From assembly GCA_963969395.1 (NCBI GenBank), contig OZ017799.1, forward strand, positions 21,950,501 through 22,014,500: 64,000 bases of DNA. Direction: 5' to 3'. Positions within the stretch are counted from its first letter, which is position 1, and every line of letters begins with the position of its first letter. The translations under genes were made by a program, and so were the position numbers. Below the pieces are notes generated by a model. The model ran no database searches, was not told where the DNA came from, and saw only the letters and a list, made by a program, of their open reading frames with translations. The DNA comes from Pseudoscleropodium purum. Its lineage: Eukaryota; Streptophyta; Bryopsida; Hypnales; Brachytheciaceae. This document shows positions 38,291 through 51,100 of the stretch, piece by piece.

Positions 38291-39890
38291 CCCTATCTAT
38301 CTGAGACACCAAAATCTAGTGTTTGCAAAATTTGAAGTTAAATAGAACCTCATCAAGTTGCTATTTCTATTAGTTTATATTTTTTGAAAGTTTTTCTCAA
38401 GGTCTAGTTTTAGTATCAAAAATCCAATCTTGAAAAATAAATGATAGTGATTTTTCTATTGAAGTTTTTTTGCAAGGGCACCCATTGCAATCTTGACTTC
38501 CCGTAGTGTTGAGAGCTCTTGGAAATGAGCCTCAAATACACTAGATCTTCAAGAAAATCACATTCAAAATTCATTTAAGAAAATTGTAGAGTAGATTTAA
38601 AGAAGCCATAAATTGATTGGGATTATACATGTTAGGCCTTTTAACCTCATATTTTTTTTGGTCACCAACTTTTTAGATTTGACTTGTGAAAAGAGGATCG
38701 AAAGACTTCACATTACTTTTGTAGTTTTAACATCCTCATGGTCAAACATTGTAATCTTTCATTCCATTAGTAATATTGTTGTATTTTCTTTTCCTATGAA
38801 ATCTCTAGCATGTCTAGTTTGAATTTTTATGGTTTTAATTCAAAAAAAGTTGATACAACTTATCAAAATGTTGTCATTTTGTTCATTTTAGAACAAATTC
38901 CAATAAGCTCAAAACAAGCCTTGGGCATTTAGGGATTAATTACACACTAGCATCAATTCACTTGGAAGCAACTTCAATTCAATGCAAATTGGTTCATTCT
39001 AATAATAGAATTATCTAGTTGGTATTGAGGTCATTATGAATTGGATTTGGCATGTCTTAAGACAGACATGGATTGGTAGAAGCCCTAAATTAACCATTTT
39101 TTTGACCCTGACAATCATATTGATGGATTTTCTTAGGAAGCTAAAGGCAATACCCTTACGTAAAAAATTATCTAAATCATATAGAGCCTAAAAAATATTT
39201 TTTTCAATTGTGATGTTTCTTATTGCTTGTTTACCAATGAAATTCATTCCCACATTTTTCAAATAGTAGTATTAAATGTAGAGGCATCTTTTGAGTGGAT
39301 AGTAAGGAAAAGTACCCACTATCCTCCTAAAAGTGATTCCATTTTGGGGCTCATTTGGGTTTTTTAAAGATTTTAAAATTTTCAATTGCAACTCACTTCC
39401 TCCCCCTCCCCCCTCTTATAACTTTCAAAAACCAACATAGTGACAATCAATATGGGATAATTCCTCCCATATCTATATCTAGTACTATATTCATATTCGG
39501 TATCCATATTTGGTATTCATCCTATATCCATATCCAATACTGTATACGTAATTGGTATTCATTTTATATTTCATATTTTAACGGCTTAAATTAAATCTCT
39601 CGATCAACGGCTTGTGATTTTTTGAGAAATTAAAGGCAATTTCAAGGGTAAGCATTTTATCTTTAAAAAAATCAACAGCCTGTAAATTTTTTGAGAGAGA
39701 GGGGGGCAACTAATGCAAACTTGGGAAGAGCCATTTTTTGAGAAGATAGTATCATATTGCAATAATCATTCTACCTATAATAGGATAGTTTATTTTATTT
39801 TGGTACAAGCTTGCATTTACATGAGACAGACTTCTCTAATGCCAAATACATTTCAATATACTTGATGTCATGTGAGGAAAATTTTAACCT
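38291..39890. other. AT-rich spacer
   Basis: No gene recognised. At 39463-39580 there is a degenerate run of TATCCATAT and GGTATTCAT motifs. Confidence 0.45.
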
Positions 39891-40804
39891 TTTACCCCTA
39901 AAGTTCTTTCTTGTTTAGAAGCCCAAAATTGCTTCAAAATACTAGTCTCCACAGCAAGGCTAAAATCTTCATCTAAATTTATTTTTAACAAATCTTTCCA
40001 TAGTATCTTTTAAAGCTAACTTGTTGGAATACACCCTTCTAAAATTTCAGAATAAAAAACCTTACCAATTGCACAATCATGATGCTTGAATTTCAAAAAG
40101 AAGTATTTTCAACTCTTTTCAAATGGTTAGATTTCATCCATCAAACTTTTGACCCAAAAATATGTAGATCCTACAACTTGAAACTCTCTGTAATATATTG
40201 AAGTAAATTGAAAATACATACAAAAAACTTCAACAAAAAATATTTCACATTCATGCTTGAAAAAAATAGTCAATAGAAAGAAGTAGAAAAGAATTTGAAA
40301 CACTAAATAGTTAAGAATTTAGTTATAGAATTGAAAAGTGACAAATACAATGGTTGTAATGTTTTAATAAAAAAAATCTACATCCTATGATTTTTTTCCA
40401 AAAATATTGAAAATTGAGTTAAATAAAGGACTTTATAGTTTATTTTAGAGTAGAGATTCTAGAAGTACCCACAAACTAGAACTCCTCACAATTTTCATCT
40501 CATTAATCAAAATGGATGATTCAAATCTTTCTACATATCTATAAATCTACAAAACCAATTTCAAATTTTTTTAGAATAATTTTTTTTTGAGTTGCACACA
40601 TTGCCTGTGCTCCAAAAAATATATATATTACTCAATAAAATTTTAATCATGTAGTAAAAAGTTACAAAATTGTTATGCCTTAAGGTTATTCCTTGACTAC
40701 ATACTGTATGAAAATTTCAAAGAAAAAAATGAAATTTCATTCGTAGATGGATGACCAAAAATGCTATGTTGCCAAAAAAATGCTATTCGGTCCTTGAGGG
40801 ATGA
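39891..40804 (-). mobile_element. AT-rich 0.9-kb non-autonomous element, - copy
   Basis: Starts TTTA-CCCCTAAAGTTC, contains CACTAAATAGTTAAGAATTT and ACCATGTAGTAAAAAGTTACA-type blocks, and ends GCTATGTTGCCAAAAAAATG with TTGAGGG. Confidence 0.7.
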
Positions 40805-41299
40805 AAGGACATTTTTATGTCTATGTTTAGTTTTCTATATCAATATATACATTTCAAAAATTTGATGTTTTTCTTGCATAGTAATAAATCTTAACTTTAT
40901 CTTCATCTTTCCAAAATTAAAAAATATTAAAATGAATTATATATTATTAAAAAAATTAGAAATCATAGTAATTAAAAAATGTTTAAAATAGTATAAATTA
41001 AATAAATGGAGGTCATATTAATAAGCATCATAGTGTAATTGGTGTATTCATTGAACTCACACCAAGAGGAATTCAATACCCAAAGTTCATAAATGGTATA
41101 TTATAAGCTTTCAAGATACAAATTTCAAAGGTAAAAAAAACTACAATTTTAACAATTTTAAAATAAAATAAAATGAAATAAACTAAAGATAGATTATTAG
41201 GGATACATTTTCCTAATTAAGCTCAAAAGCATTTAAGATTGAGAAGTATGTGAAAATTCAAGTTTGACTTCCAAAATGTCTTTAGGCTTGCAAGGTCCT

Positions 41300-42195
41300 T
41301 TAACTCCTAAAGTCCTAAGGCCTTTTTTCATCATAAACTATTTAAAATTGTCATTTCTAGTGCAAAGAGAATTTTTTTTTAATGTAATTTTTTGCATATC
41401 TAACTATAGGACCTTGAAATAGATTAGATCAAGAATATGTGGAAAAAATTCCAAACACTTTGACCACATAGATTGCAAGATAAATGCGTACAAAGTGAAG
41501 AAATTATGTTTTTTTGGCATAGTAGCAAACAAGTTTATGAGACTTTGAATCTTTTTAACTTGAAAATTTGCACTATAGATTTTGAATTTAGATTTTTTTA
41601 TCATGAAGAATTGGGTTGAGAATATAGAAAAAATAAAAGTTAAGAAAATATTGTGTTTCTCATTCTATACAACATTGCTAAGTAGAAGAAGATAAGTGAT
41701 AAAGAAAAAAAGAAAAATCATTAATATCTCTAAGAATTAAAAACACACAAATTTCATTGGTGAGATTGCTCTAACAATCAAATTAACCTTGTAGAGCTTT
41801 TGTTTCAATAAAATATGAAAATTCTTATAAACAAATCCTATACATTGTTTTTTCAAAAAGATAATCTAATTGCATGCAAATCAAAATGGAATAAATTGAA
41901 GATTTCCATAAAGACAAAAATTTAATCTACAAGCAAAAAGGATTTCATTTTTATATCAAGTTTTTGTAGATTTTTTATCATGCACCAAGTTCAATTCAAG
42001 GGTAATTGTTGTATATATTTTGCTCCCGGGCACCACTTAAAAGAAAAATTATATTCATCCAAAGCTAATAAAGTTTTCTATTTTATAAAAAAGCTTTTAA
42101 AAATTTCACAAAAAATTGGGCTCATAGGAACCTACTTAAAAAAATCCAATTTATCCCCTAAGGGGACAATGTTTTTTTTATGGGTTAAAGGTTAA
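41300..42195 (-). mobile_element. AT-rich 0.9-kb-family element, diverged subfamily
   Basis: Starts TTAA-CTCCTAAAG then AAGGCCTTTTTT; contains CATAGATTGCAAGATAAATG like the 28.8-kb copy. The right part shares little with the main family. Confidence 0.55.
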
Positions 42196-42310
42196 TTTCT
42201 AATTCCAAAGCATCCATAGGGATCCAAATCTAAATTCACCATGTATAATCTTATAAAATCCTTGATGTGTAGTGAAATACCAAAAGAAATTTTTTATCCT
42301 ACTTAGTTTG

Positions 42311-42450
42311 AATGGGACATTTCAATGGGTGTCCTGAATGGTCAAAGAGTGTATATATTAGATGTATGAATACTAACTTATAGGACATTAGGTAAACCAA
42401 CCCAATACATACACTTTGACCATTTAGGACACCCATTGAAATGTCCCATT
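42311..42450. mobile_element. 140-bp MITE with 40-bp-class terminal inverted repeats
   Basis: Left arm AATGGGACATTTCAATGGGT followed by GTCCTGAATGGTCAAAG; right arm is its inverse, ending CACCCATTGAAATGTCCCAT. Few mismatches over about 44 bp. No clear target duplication, so the superfamily is not assigned. Confidence 0.85.
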
Positions 42451-45400
42451 AGAATTTAGCATTCAATCTATAACAAATATATTATAATAAATGAGATTTG
42501 GATTCTAATGAGTTGCATTGTTGGCCACAATCAAAGTCTTAGGTGACAATAATGGAGTAAGCATGGAAGTTTGTTTTTAGTGACTGCAATAGAAACTTCT
42601 ACTGACTTTTGAATGTAAACCATTATAGAAAGTGACTAGTTTAGGGCCTTGATGTTGTAGTTCTTTTAGGAAATATTATGACTAATATGGAGAAGTAAGA
42701 TGACCATTATGGATGCACTTGTTGTTAGTTGTGGATTAGTCTAAAGACTCATTTGGTTCCTTGGGGTAGCACACTTCAAAAATTCATAAAAATTCAAACT
42801 TTGCCAAAAAAATATAATTTCAATTGCTCTTGCCTTTATTCAAATTTGTCTATATGTAGGACTTCTTTTAAAAACTTATCAATGATGTCTCACGGACAAA
42901 GAAGCCATTCTCTCTATGATGGAATGGTACAAAGTAGGAGGCTCAAAAAAGGTCCTTTTACCTTATTGATTGGGTTGTATAAAGGATCTAATTCATCAAA
43001 CTAATTCTACGTGATCTTTCCTTGGAGGAAAAGAGGAACTTGCATCTCACAACTATGGCTTAATAATTTTCTAAGGTTCTTTTAATTAGTTATCAATTCT
43101 TGAAGATTGCAATCACATCATATGTCATTATAATAGTTTGTAGGTATAGGGAATAATCAAACACCAATGCATATTCAATGAATATTGGTAAAGCCCAAAA
43201 TAATATTGATGCAACCTAGAATTGTCAATGAAAGTACATGATGCACATTATGCATTGCCCTCCATCCAAAATTTGACTTGTTAATATAGTGAAAGGTAAC
43301 ATTGACTTAAAAATGGAAAGCTCTAAAAGTCAATATATATGGTGCACTAAAAACACGCATGCCAATCCCAAATCACTCATACATTAAGCAAAGTTGCCTT
43401 TGGAAAGTTCACCCAAACAAATCATTGCCACAAAAAGGTCATTAGGTATGCATTCAATGTTGTATTTGGCTTCTTGTCGTAGCATGCAACACTTGCATGT
43501 TGCAATTCTTCCCCCATATAGTAGCACCTCTCATATGCATCTTACTCAATTTATAGAGGTTGCCAACCCTCGTCTCTTCTACCTTCATCACAATCTACTA
43601 ATGTATTTAACATTGTAAGCACACTTGTAGCCTTCCTTGCTTGTAAAAATCGCTATGTTAGTTGTGGAAGTAGGAATTGGAGTTGCATTGATGCAACGCC
43701 TTTGAGAGCATCCACATTAGTTCTTCTAGTTATACTTTGCTTGGGTCAAATCACCCTCAAAGGTACCAATAAAGAAGCTAGACCCAGTCAAATCTGCAAT
43801 CTAACTTCTTTTTTAGCTATTGTTTCTTAAAACTAATCTATTAATTATAGGTAGTTTAGTCCTTTTTGACTAGTACTTCAACTCATATTAATACTTATAT
43901 TCTTCCATTCATCAAAAAATACAAAATTCTATACTAAAGTTCCAATAAAAGTTCCAATGTTAGCTTATCAAGTTTTTCAATGGTAGAAAAGTAGTATAAT
44001 TTCTAATGAATAATAATGTGATTGAATCCAAAAAAATCATATGTATATATAATCACACAATAGAATAGAAAAGATATCTTTTGCTACAATTTGAATACTT
44101 TTCTATTTTCTATAATATTCAGAAATAAAAACATATGATTGTCCTTTTCAATATAAAAAAAATCCAAATGATGATTGTCTTAGAACAAAAAATGTATATA
44201 TTATTTACTTCAAGGGTTCTATATAAGCTATTTTTGGAATCAAATGTTTCCATTTTTTAAGAATAAATAAATATTTTTTCAATAATTAATTAATTAAAAA
44301 ATTACACTGTTATGTGTCCAAGATTTAATCACTAAAAATACTTCCTAATAGTTGAATGCATGAAAAGTATAAAAAATTTGGACAAAAATATCCTTTTAAA
44401 GTGCTATATTGTAATATGGGCACTAAATCTTGCCTTGCAATTGGTAAATTACTTCCTTTTGAGGATTTTACCTATAAATTTTTTATCTCCAACTTATGAA
44501 AGGGGAACATTGTAATACTATTCATCTATAAATTTATCAACCTTGGGCACATTACCTTTCTTTTCTCAATAATTGTAGTGCAACTTTAGCACATGATTCC
44601 AATTAGATTGCTATTAGTATTCAACTCTCGTTCCACCTACACGAACTTGCATGCCTATACTTCTTGCCACCTCCTTGTGATGGTGTTGAAGGTAATTTTC
44701 CTCTTCTTTCACACAAAGTTTGCTCTAGCCTTTGCAACCCTTCTTTTCTTCCCCTTGCCATTGCTAGGTGCCTCAGATGTTGGATCAAGATGCTTTGGCA
44801 ATATGATAGTGGATTTAGATCTTAAACAATTGCAAGGCGTAGGTCAAGAAAGAGAGCACAAGATGTGCATCTTCAAGACACAAGTAACCTCCTCTATGTT
44901 GGCAACACCATCAATTGCAATCACAATACCAAATCAAAGGTTTGACAACAAATATTTTTCTAGAACATTGTTTTTACGGCTAGACCTGAAAGTGAGTACT
45001 TTAAAATTGTCAAGGAGTTTAATCAAGGCGCCATTGCAACCTTGTAAGCTTACACCCCAACAAACTAATGCCAATCATAGCAACCAACTTCCAAAAGCAA
45101 GACCAACTGGTAGGAAAGATTGTAACGGAGACTCTCAAAAGCAAGAACAAAGAAACTAGATCGATAAAAAAAAACCCGATAAACAATGCAAATCAATCAA
45201 AAGCAAGAGCAAAAATATAGATTTACACAAACCAAGCATCACTTACATTTATGGTGAAGATGGCATTGCTAAAGTAGTGCCCTACTGTCCCAACTTCAAC
45301 ATTTCTAAAAACAATCTTAACTCTATTAAATTCCAAACTCCATTTTCCAATTGTAGTAAATGCAAGAGACACATCTCCAAACTTTTTGCAATAGTAAGAT

Positions 45401-46054
45401 AGTGACACTTCCAAATTCAAAAGATGTCACTCTTGCAATGAAAGCGAAGTAGAAGTAAAACAATTTTTGAAACAAACAATCATTACAAATTTAATTTTGA
45501 AGCATTGATCTTAAGAGTTCTAGGTAGTAAAGGCAAGAATGGCACTACAAGGCCAAAGAGTAGTGAATATATAGAAGTACATTGAATAAAAATTAATACT
45601 AAACACTAACTCAATAGGAAGAGAAATTGTTGCTAAACAAGAAAAAATGCAACAACACTTGAAACCCTAAACATTGTAAAATAGAGGGCTCAAATGTCAC
45701 CATCATGCAAACAACAATCGCCTAGAGTTCTCCTTTGCTACTAGCACAAAAAACCCTAGAACATGGATGCTACTATTAGAATGGATGAATAATTAAGTAT
45801 TTTTGCCATCTTCACTCAACAAGGTATGCAACTTTGCTCAAATGTTCATTTAGGAGGGAATTTCTACAATGTACATTTAGTGCATCATTTTTTTGTAGAA
45901 ACAAAGTGCAATTTAGACTAGCTTGGAGATCTTCCTAAAGTCTTCAAAAAGACTTGATATAAGAGTTCAATATAAAACAATCGCTTTCCTAGCCACCACT
46001 AGCCACTTATCCAACTCTATTAGGAAAAAAAGAGAGTTTTTGACATGTCTCAAA
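42451..46054. other. AT-rich spacer with one long but unrecognised open frame
   Basis: The 188-codon frame at 44593-45159 (+) has a hydrophobic N-terminal third and a basic, Gln-rich end, but no domain I recognise and no intron or partner exon. The 43.3-43.6 kb sequence looks faintly protein-like yet is broken. Neither is called a gene. Confidence 0.4.
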
Positions 46055-46244
46055 CAAGGTTGACATGACGTCTGGATGCGGACGTTGTCTTCCCAGCGTC
46101 CGCTGACATTTGCGTTCGCCTGTCCGCCCCATCCGCCCCGCCCGTCCGCCTTCCGACGGCTGGAGGGACGCTGCGTCCGCTGACGTCCGGACGTCCAGAT
46201 TACGGACGCTTTTTTCGGGCGGATGTAGAGATTCGTCAACCCTG
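46055..46244. mobile_element. Short GC-rich hAT-like MITE, 190 bp
   Basis: Ends CAAGGTTGACATGA and TCGTCAACCCTG are inverted repeats; flanking 8-bp sequences GTCTCAAA (46047-46054) and GTCTCGAA (46245-46252) differ at one base. Rich in CGTCCGC-type motifs like the other hAT-like MITEs, but with different ends, so a separate family. Confidence 0.75.
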
Positions 46245-48157
46245 GTCTCGAATGAAAAGCATCATATTCAAGGTATCTTTAATTGAAATTGTTCAAATAA
46301 GGATTTGAGCATGGTTTTTATTAGTAAATGGTCTTGAATTTTGTTGGATCTTGATGGCAATTGAAAGAAGATTTTGAAATATCTCATCTTGCATTTTTTT
46401 TGTTGATTATAGGTGGATTCAAAATCACCTCTAAACGAATTTTAAACAAGAATTGAGATGGAATCTCATTAAGATGGGATCTCTAGCTATAAGACCTTAT
46501 TGAGGTTATTTTGTTCATCCCAATGTCAAGATATTCGCTCTTTGGATTGTACTCTTAAGTAGACCAACCCATTTTTGCCAACAATGACTAATTCTTTCAT
46601 CATACTTTTGGCTCCAAGTTGGCTCCTACATTCATCCAAATTCAGTCATTTTCCGACAAAATCATTGCATTAATGCCAATAAAGAGTAATGTGTCAATCC
46701 TTCAATGGTGAATACTTGAGTCCTATTAAAATACTTGGAAAGATAGTTATAGATTGTTTATAGGACGTTTATCACTCCACTTTGTGATTTTAGGATAGAC
46801 CACTTTAGAAATTCACAGAAATTACAATTTTAATTGAAAAATTATAATTCGACTTGGGTTTGATTTGTGAAACAAGAGCACACCTAGCCCAAGATATTCA
46901 GATTGCTAATCAGGCTGGTAATAGGCTTGTCTACCTCAAATGAAAGAGAGAGTTTCATGGAGGTCCTCCCAAGTCCCCGGTAAGGTCCACAAACTTCAAC
47001 GAGGACAATGGCAGCCTGACTTACCGCTCTGGACATGTTCAGATCATTGTGGGAACTCAAGAAAAGGAATATTCAATTAAAGCTTTCATTGAAGCGGAGT
47101 TGACACTGTCTGTATCTTATGTTCACAAGTTGCAATTGGCATACTTGGACTGTCACCACTCACCACGTGACCTATTGATTCCTTGGACTTGAACGAATCT
47201 ATGCTGGTAGCAATTATTGAATTCATACCAAGCATGCTTGACAAGGCAACCAGCCAAACCTCATGATCGAACTTCGAACTTCTAGATTTCCTATCCCAAG
47301 CATTTGAAACTACAACTTCGTAGTGGTGAGTGTTTATTGATGGCTGTCAAAAAACTGTTGCACTGCACTCAGGGAGGGTTAACGGTATCCATCATGAACA
47401 GTAAAATATAGAACGTCAAACTGTAGAAGTACCGGCACGTCTGAACGCATTCCATCAAAGATGAGGCCTTCGCAACTCAGCATCCTTTTGCAACAGAGAG
47501 GTGCATGCATCAATAACTTAGTGGGTTTCAAAGTAGCCATGCCATTTCCTCCACTGAGGGTTCTCATCATTGGACAGGATTTCACGTGTAGCACTTACAA
47601 TTTTCCAATGATTCGTCCAACATTGGAAATAGTCACCCACCTTGAGGTGGATAATGGTTTTCGGCATTGAAAACTCTACCTCATGGTTTTTGAAAGGAGA
47701 CACAATGTCATGCTTCCATGCTTCCAATAGTGGAGACTTTCATCATGATTGAGAGAAGATGGGGTTTCACAGGACCTACCAAGGTGGTATTGGTATCATC
47801 CAAACGTAACAGAATTGGCATCACAGAATTAGAGACATCAGATATCTTCGAACCACTATCCAGTATTTCCTTGTAGGAATATCCCACACCAATACAACAC
47901 CGACCACGTAAACTTGCTCCCTCCTATTGCTACATCAATTCTAACGTTGGAAGCTTGCACTCAATGCTGAACGATGTACTAAGTTCATGTTCAACAGTGC
48001 ATGATGTACCAATTTTTCAGCTTACGTACAAGAATTGAGAAGATGAAAATGTATAGACTACAAACCAGGATGAAGAAGTTGCATCAAAAATCAGGTTTAG
48101 GGTGGCTCCTGTGTCCATAGCTCAATCCAACTACATTTCTAAGCCAACACTAGAACT
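46245..48157. other. Spacer and probable 3' region of the unrecognised minus-strand gene
   Basis: GC rises from about 46.9 kb on. The part next to 48.16 kb is likely 3' UTR. Two minus-strand frames at 47379-47727 are open but not recognised and do not carry the main gene's Ser-rich composition. Confidence 0.4.
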
Positions 48158-51100
48158 TCAAGCTTGACATTTGATAGAGAAACAGATGCAGCTGCTCCAA
48201 ATACTCCTTCTCTTGGACACGTTGTGTGGGCTCTTTGGGCTCAAGGATTTGGACGAAGGCGTTCCCCTGATGCGAGACATAATTTGCTGAATGAAATGAC
48301 CTCCCTCTGGTGATGGCCTTGAAGCCGCACTCGGTGAGCATTTGTTGTGCGCGTCATCCGCCAACAAGCTCCTAAGCGGTGTGTGAGGTCTTCCCCTTTT
48401 GCCTTTCCGCTTGTGCCGTCCCTTGTCGACACAGCCAGCTCCTACACTGGAGTCGATTATGCCTCTCCTCAAGGAGTTCGAAGCCGAAGGGACTTGATGG
48501 TCGTCCGACGAGATGGCAACTCCTGGTGATGGGGACTGAAGGAAGACGTTGGCCACTGGGGCAGCTTCGTCATCACGACCCGGAGTGCCTCGTCCTCCGC
48601 TGGAGTAAGCTTCCGCTTGCTCTTCCCATAACCTGTCTTGGTGGGAGCTGGAGAACGAGGGGTTGGCCAGAATCGAGATAGAAGAAGGGGCCAGGTGAAA
48701 TACATCGACAGAGGAAATGCCAGAGGGGGCTTGCAACCTCGATTTGAAACTTCGTGACCTTTCTCGAGTAATTGCCACATTTGCGTCGAGTGTGGAAAGA
48801 GAAGTTTGTTTGGTCGCATTTCGTCCAAGGGTGCTGTTTGAACGTGCTGTTTTGGGACCCTCTGCACGCAAAAACAAAAACAAATAATACTTTCAGCTCA
48901 AAATTCTCATCCTGACCCTGGCTTGGATAAACCCAAGCTCTGGGCAAGGAATACCGTAGAAGTTCGTCAGTTTACCTGATCCCATGTATCTCCTACAATG
49001 ACCACCGTTACCAACAACAGCATACACTTGGTTGGCCTTCAATTCAAGTGGAGTAAGCATGACTGGGCTAAATGTCCATTGCCACGGTTCTTTGGGTGGA
49101 AATGGACTAGTCAACTGTCAGTTATTGTGGTCTAAAACCTACCAATTTAGAAAGTGCATAAGATCTCCAACAGATTTGGCTCTTGCTCCCAAATATCTCT
49201 CTAGAGAGCTCTATAGAACTCCCAAAAATCTCACTCCTACATACTTAAAGTAAAGCAAATAGGATTCTCCACCTTAATGTTTAAGAAGATTAATATTTAA
49301 GGCTGCTTTCTGACATGGAGGCATATAATTATCAAGATAGAACAAGGAACGTCTTGTGGAAAGGGAGTCAATCACCTGTCAGAGAGTCTGAGTCGTAGGA
49401 GTTCCTTCCCCGGCTACTCGACTTTTTCCTTGCTTTTCCACCACGTCTTTCATCAGCATTTTCTCCTGCTGATGCGTTCACACTTCCATTCACAAGAATT
49501 GACTTGATTTGGCATTCAGATTTTCCATCCGGTGTGGTTCGTTGCAAATTAGAGTTCACTCGCGCTACTTTTTCGTGGAAACAGCTTTCGACCTCTACCA
49601 AAGTAGGGGTCATCTCCTCATGTGAAAAAACAATTGAAGAGTTGGTGTTTTCCGGGATGGGAGGATGCCTTGGAACCATCTCCGATGTAGTCTGTTGATT
49701 TGGTTGCCGAGAGTCAAATGTACAATCTACTCTACAGCCTGAAAGACCACGATGACGAAGGCCAAGCACGTCAGAAGCTGATATAGCACACACCTTCCTT
49801 GCTTTGTCAAAAACAAATAATGCGACGGTTCGAAACGACTTGCAGCTCTGAAGAGAACGACTACCGACACTACCTCCTTTCAACAAGAGTACCGGTAATT
49901 TCATGAACCCAGGAAAGCCCGCTTCGCCATTTACATATTTGCACTGCGTGCTACCCTCAGTTTAGCGATTTGGACAGAAGAACCAACCAGTATATTATGA
50001 AATAAACCCACCTGTGCCATCAACACCTTCCAGATCGTCGTTGGGATGTTTCTCAACCTCAACACTATCGCCTTTAGAGTCCAGCTCAGACTCGAAGGAT
50101 ATTGACTTTGCCTAATCGATCACCAAAAGAAAAATAATATGCACAGGGAAACATTCAAAATTCCTCAGATTTAAATCTTTTGTAAATAAAGGCTCGTCGA
50201 TTATACCTAGAGAACAAAAGGAGATATCAAATGCAATCACGAGAAAATCGTAGAAAGCAACACGAATTGGAGTCGAAATATGCATGAAATTTGCTGACAT
50301 CAAATAGAGAAAAATGGCTCATACCACTTCATTTGATTCACACTGACAGGCAGCAGATGCAGAAACTGGCGAGGATGACTCAAGAGTTCGCCCCATAGAA
50401 ATTTGTGCTGTTTTCTGAAGCACATACTCTCTAGCTCGTATTGCATCCGCCCCAGAAATCACTTCAGGTCCAACTTTCGGCAATCTTCTCGTCAGCATGG
50501 GTCCCGAATCCGACACCCTTACAACTTTGAGCAACATGGCTCCAATCCCAGACGCCGACACACTTCGTCGTCTCTTACGAGCCTTTGACTTCCGATCAGG
50601 TTCGGCTTCAGATGTTCCTCGTGCTACAGGCTCGAAACTCATGCATTTCTTTAGACAAGCGTCAGAGTCACAGGAAGCTCTTAGACCAGTGTCATTCCGA
50701 CCGTCTAGTGATGCTTCGTGGGTGCGCCAGTCTGTCTTCAGTAAATTTTTTTGAGAGTCTTCTGAAGAGAAAAACAGAGGGCCAGTGAGATATTCCTCAC
50801 TCATAAGGCTTGACCGAACTGCAGCCTCTGTGAGTTCTTCCTCGGTGACTTTCTCGGTGACAAAGAGAAGGGACGGGAAGTCGTCGACTGCATAGACCTT
50901 CTCCGCCCCAATTTCTTCCGAAGAGTCGGTTTCCATACGTGAACTCTGTGAGCGTATTGATGATGGTCCAGTAGCCGACGACAATATGTCTTCAGGAGCA
51001 ACATCTGCACAAGATTTGGAGTTACTTTCGAGTGAAGAGCACAACAATTTCTCACTTGAGGATAGAAGAGTCGACTGTGTTGTCACATCAGTTTTTATCG

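Noticed and set aside
43394..43618. Possible retrotransposon gag remnant
   Set aside because: Protein-like only in short patches; no zinc knuckle, protease or reverse transcriptase motifs found in any frame nearby.
44593..45159. 188-codon open frame
   Set aside because: No recognisable domain, no partner exons, AT-rich spacer context; kept only as a note.
45967..46239. 90-codon minus-strand open frame
   Set aside because: Covers the 190-bp GC-rich MITE; GC-rich sequence simply lacks stops.
48469..48867. Alternative 132-codon minus-strand frame over the last exon of the unrecognised gene
   Set aside because: It would need a 17-nt micro-exon to stay in phase, ends earlier, and lacks the Ser-rich composition of the other exons.
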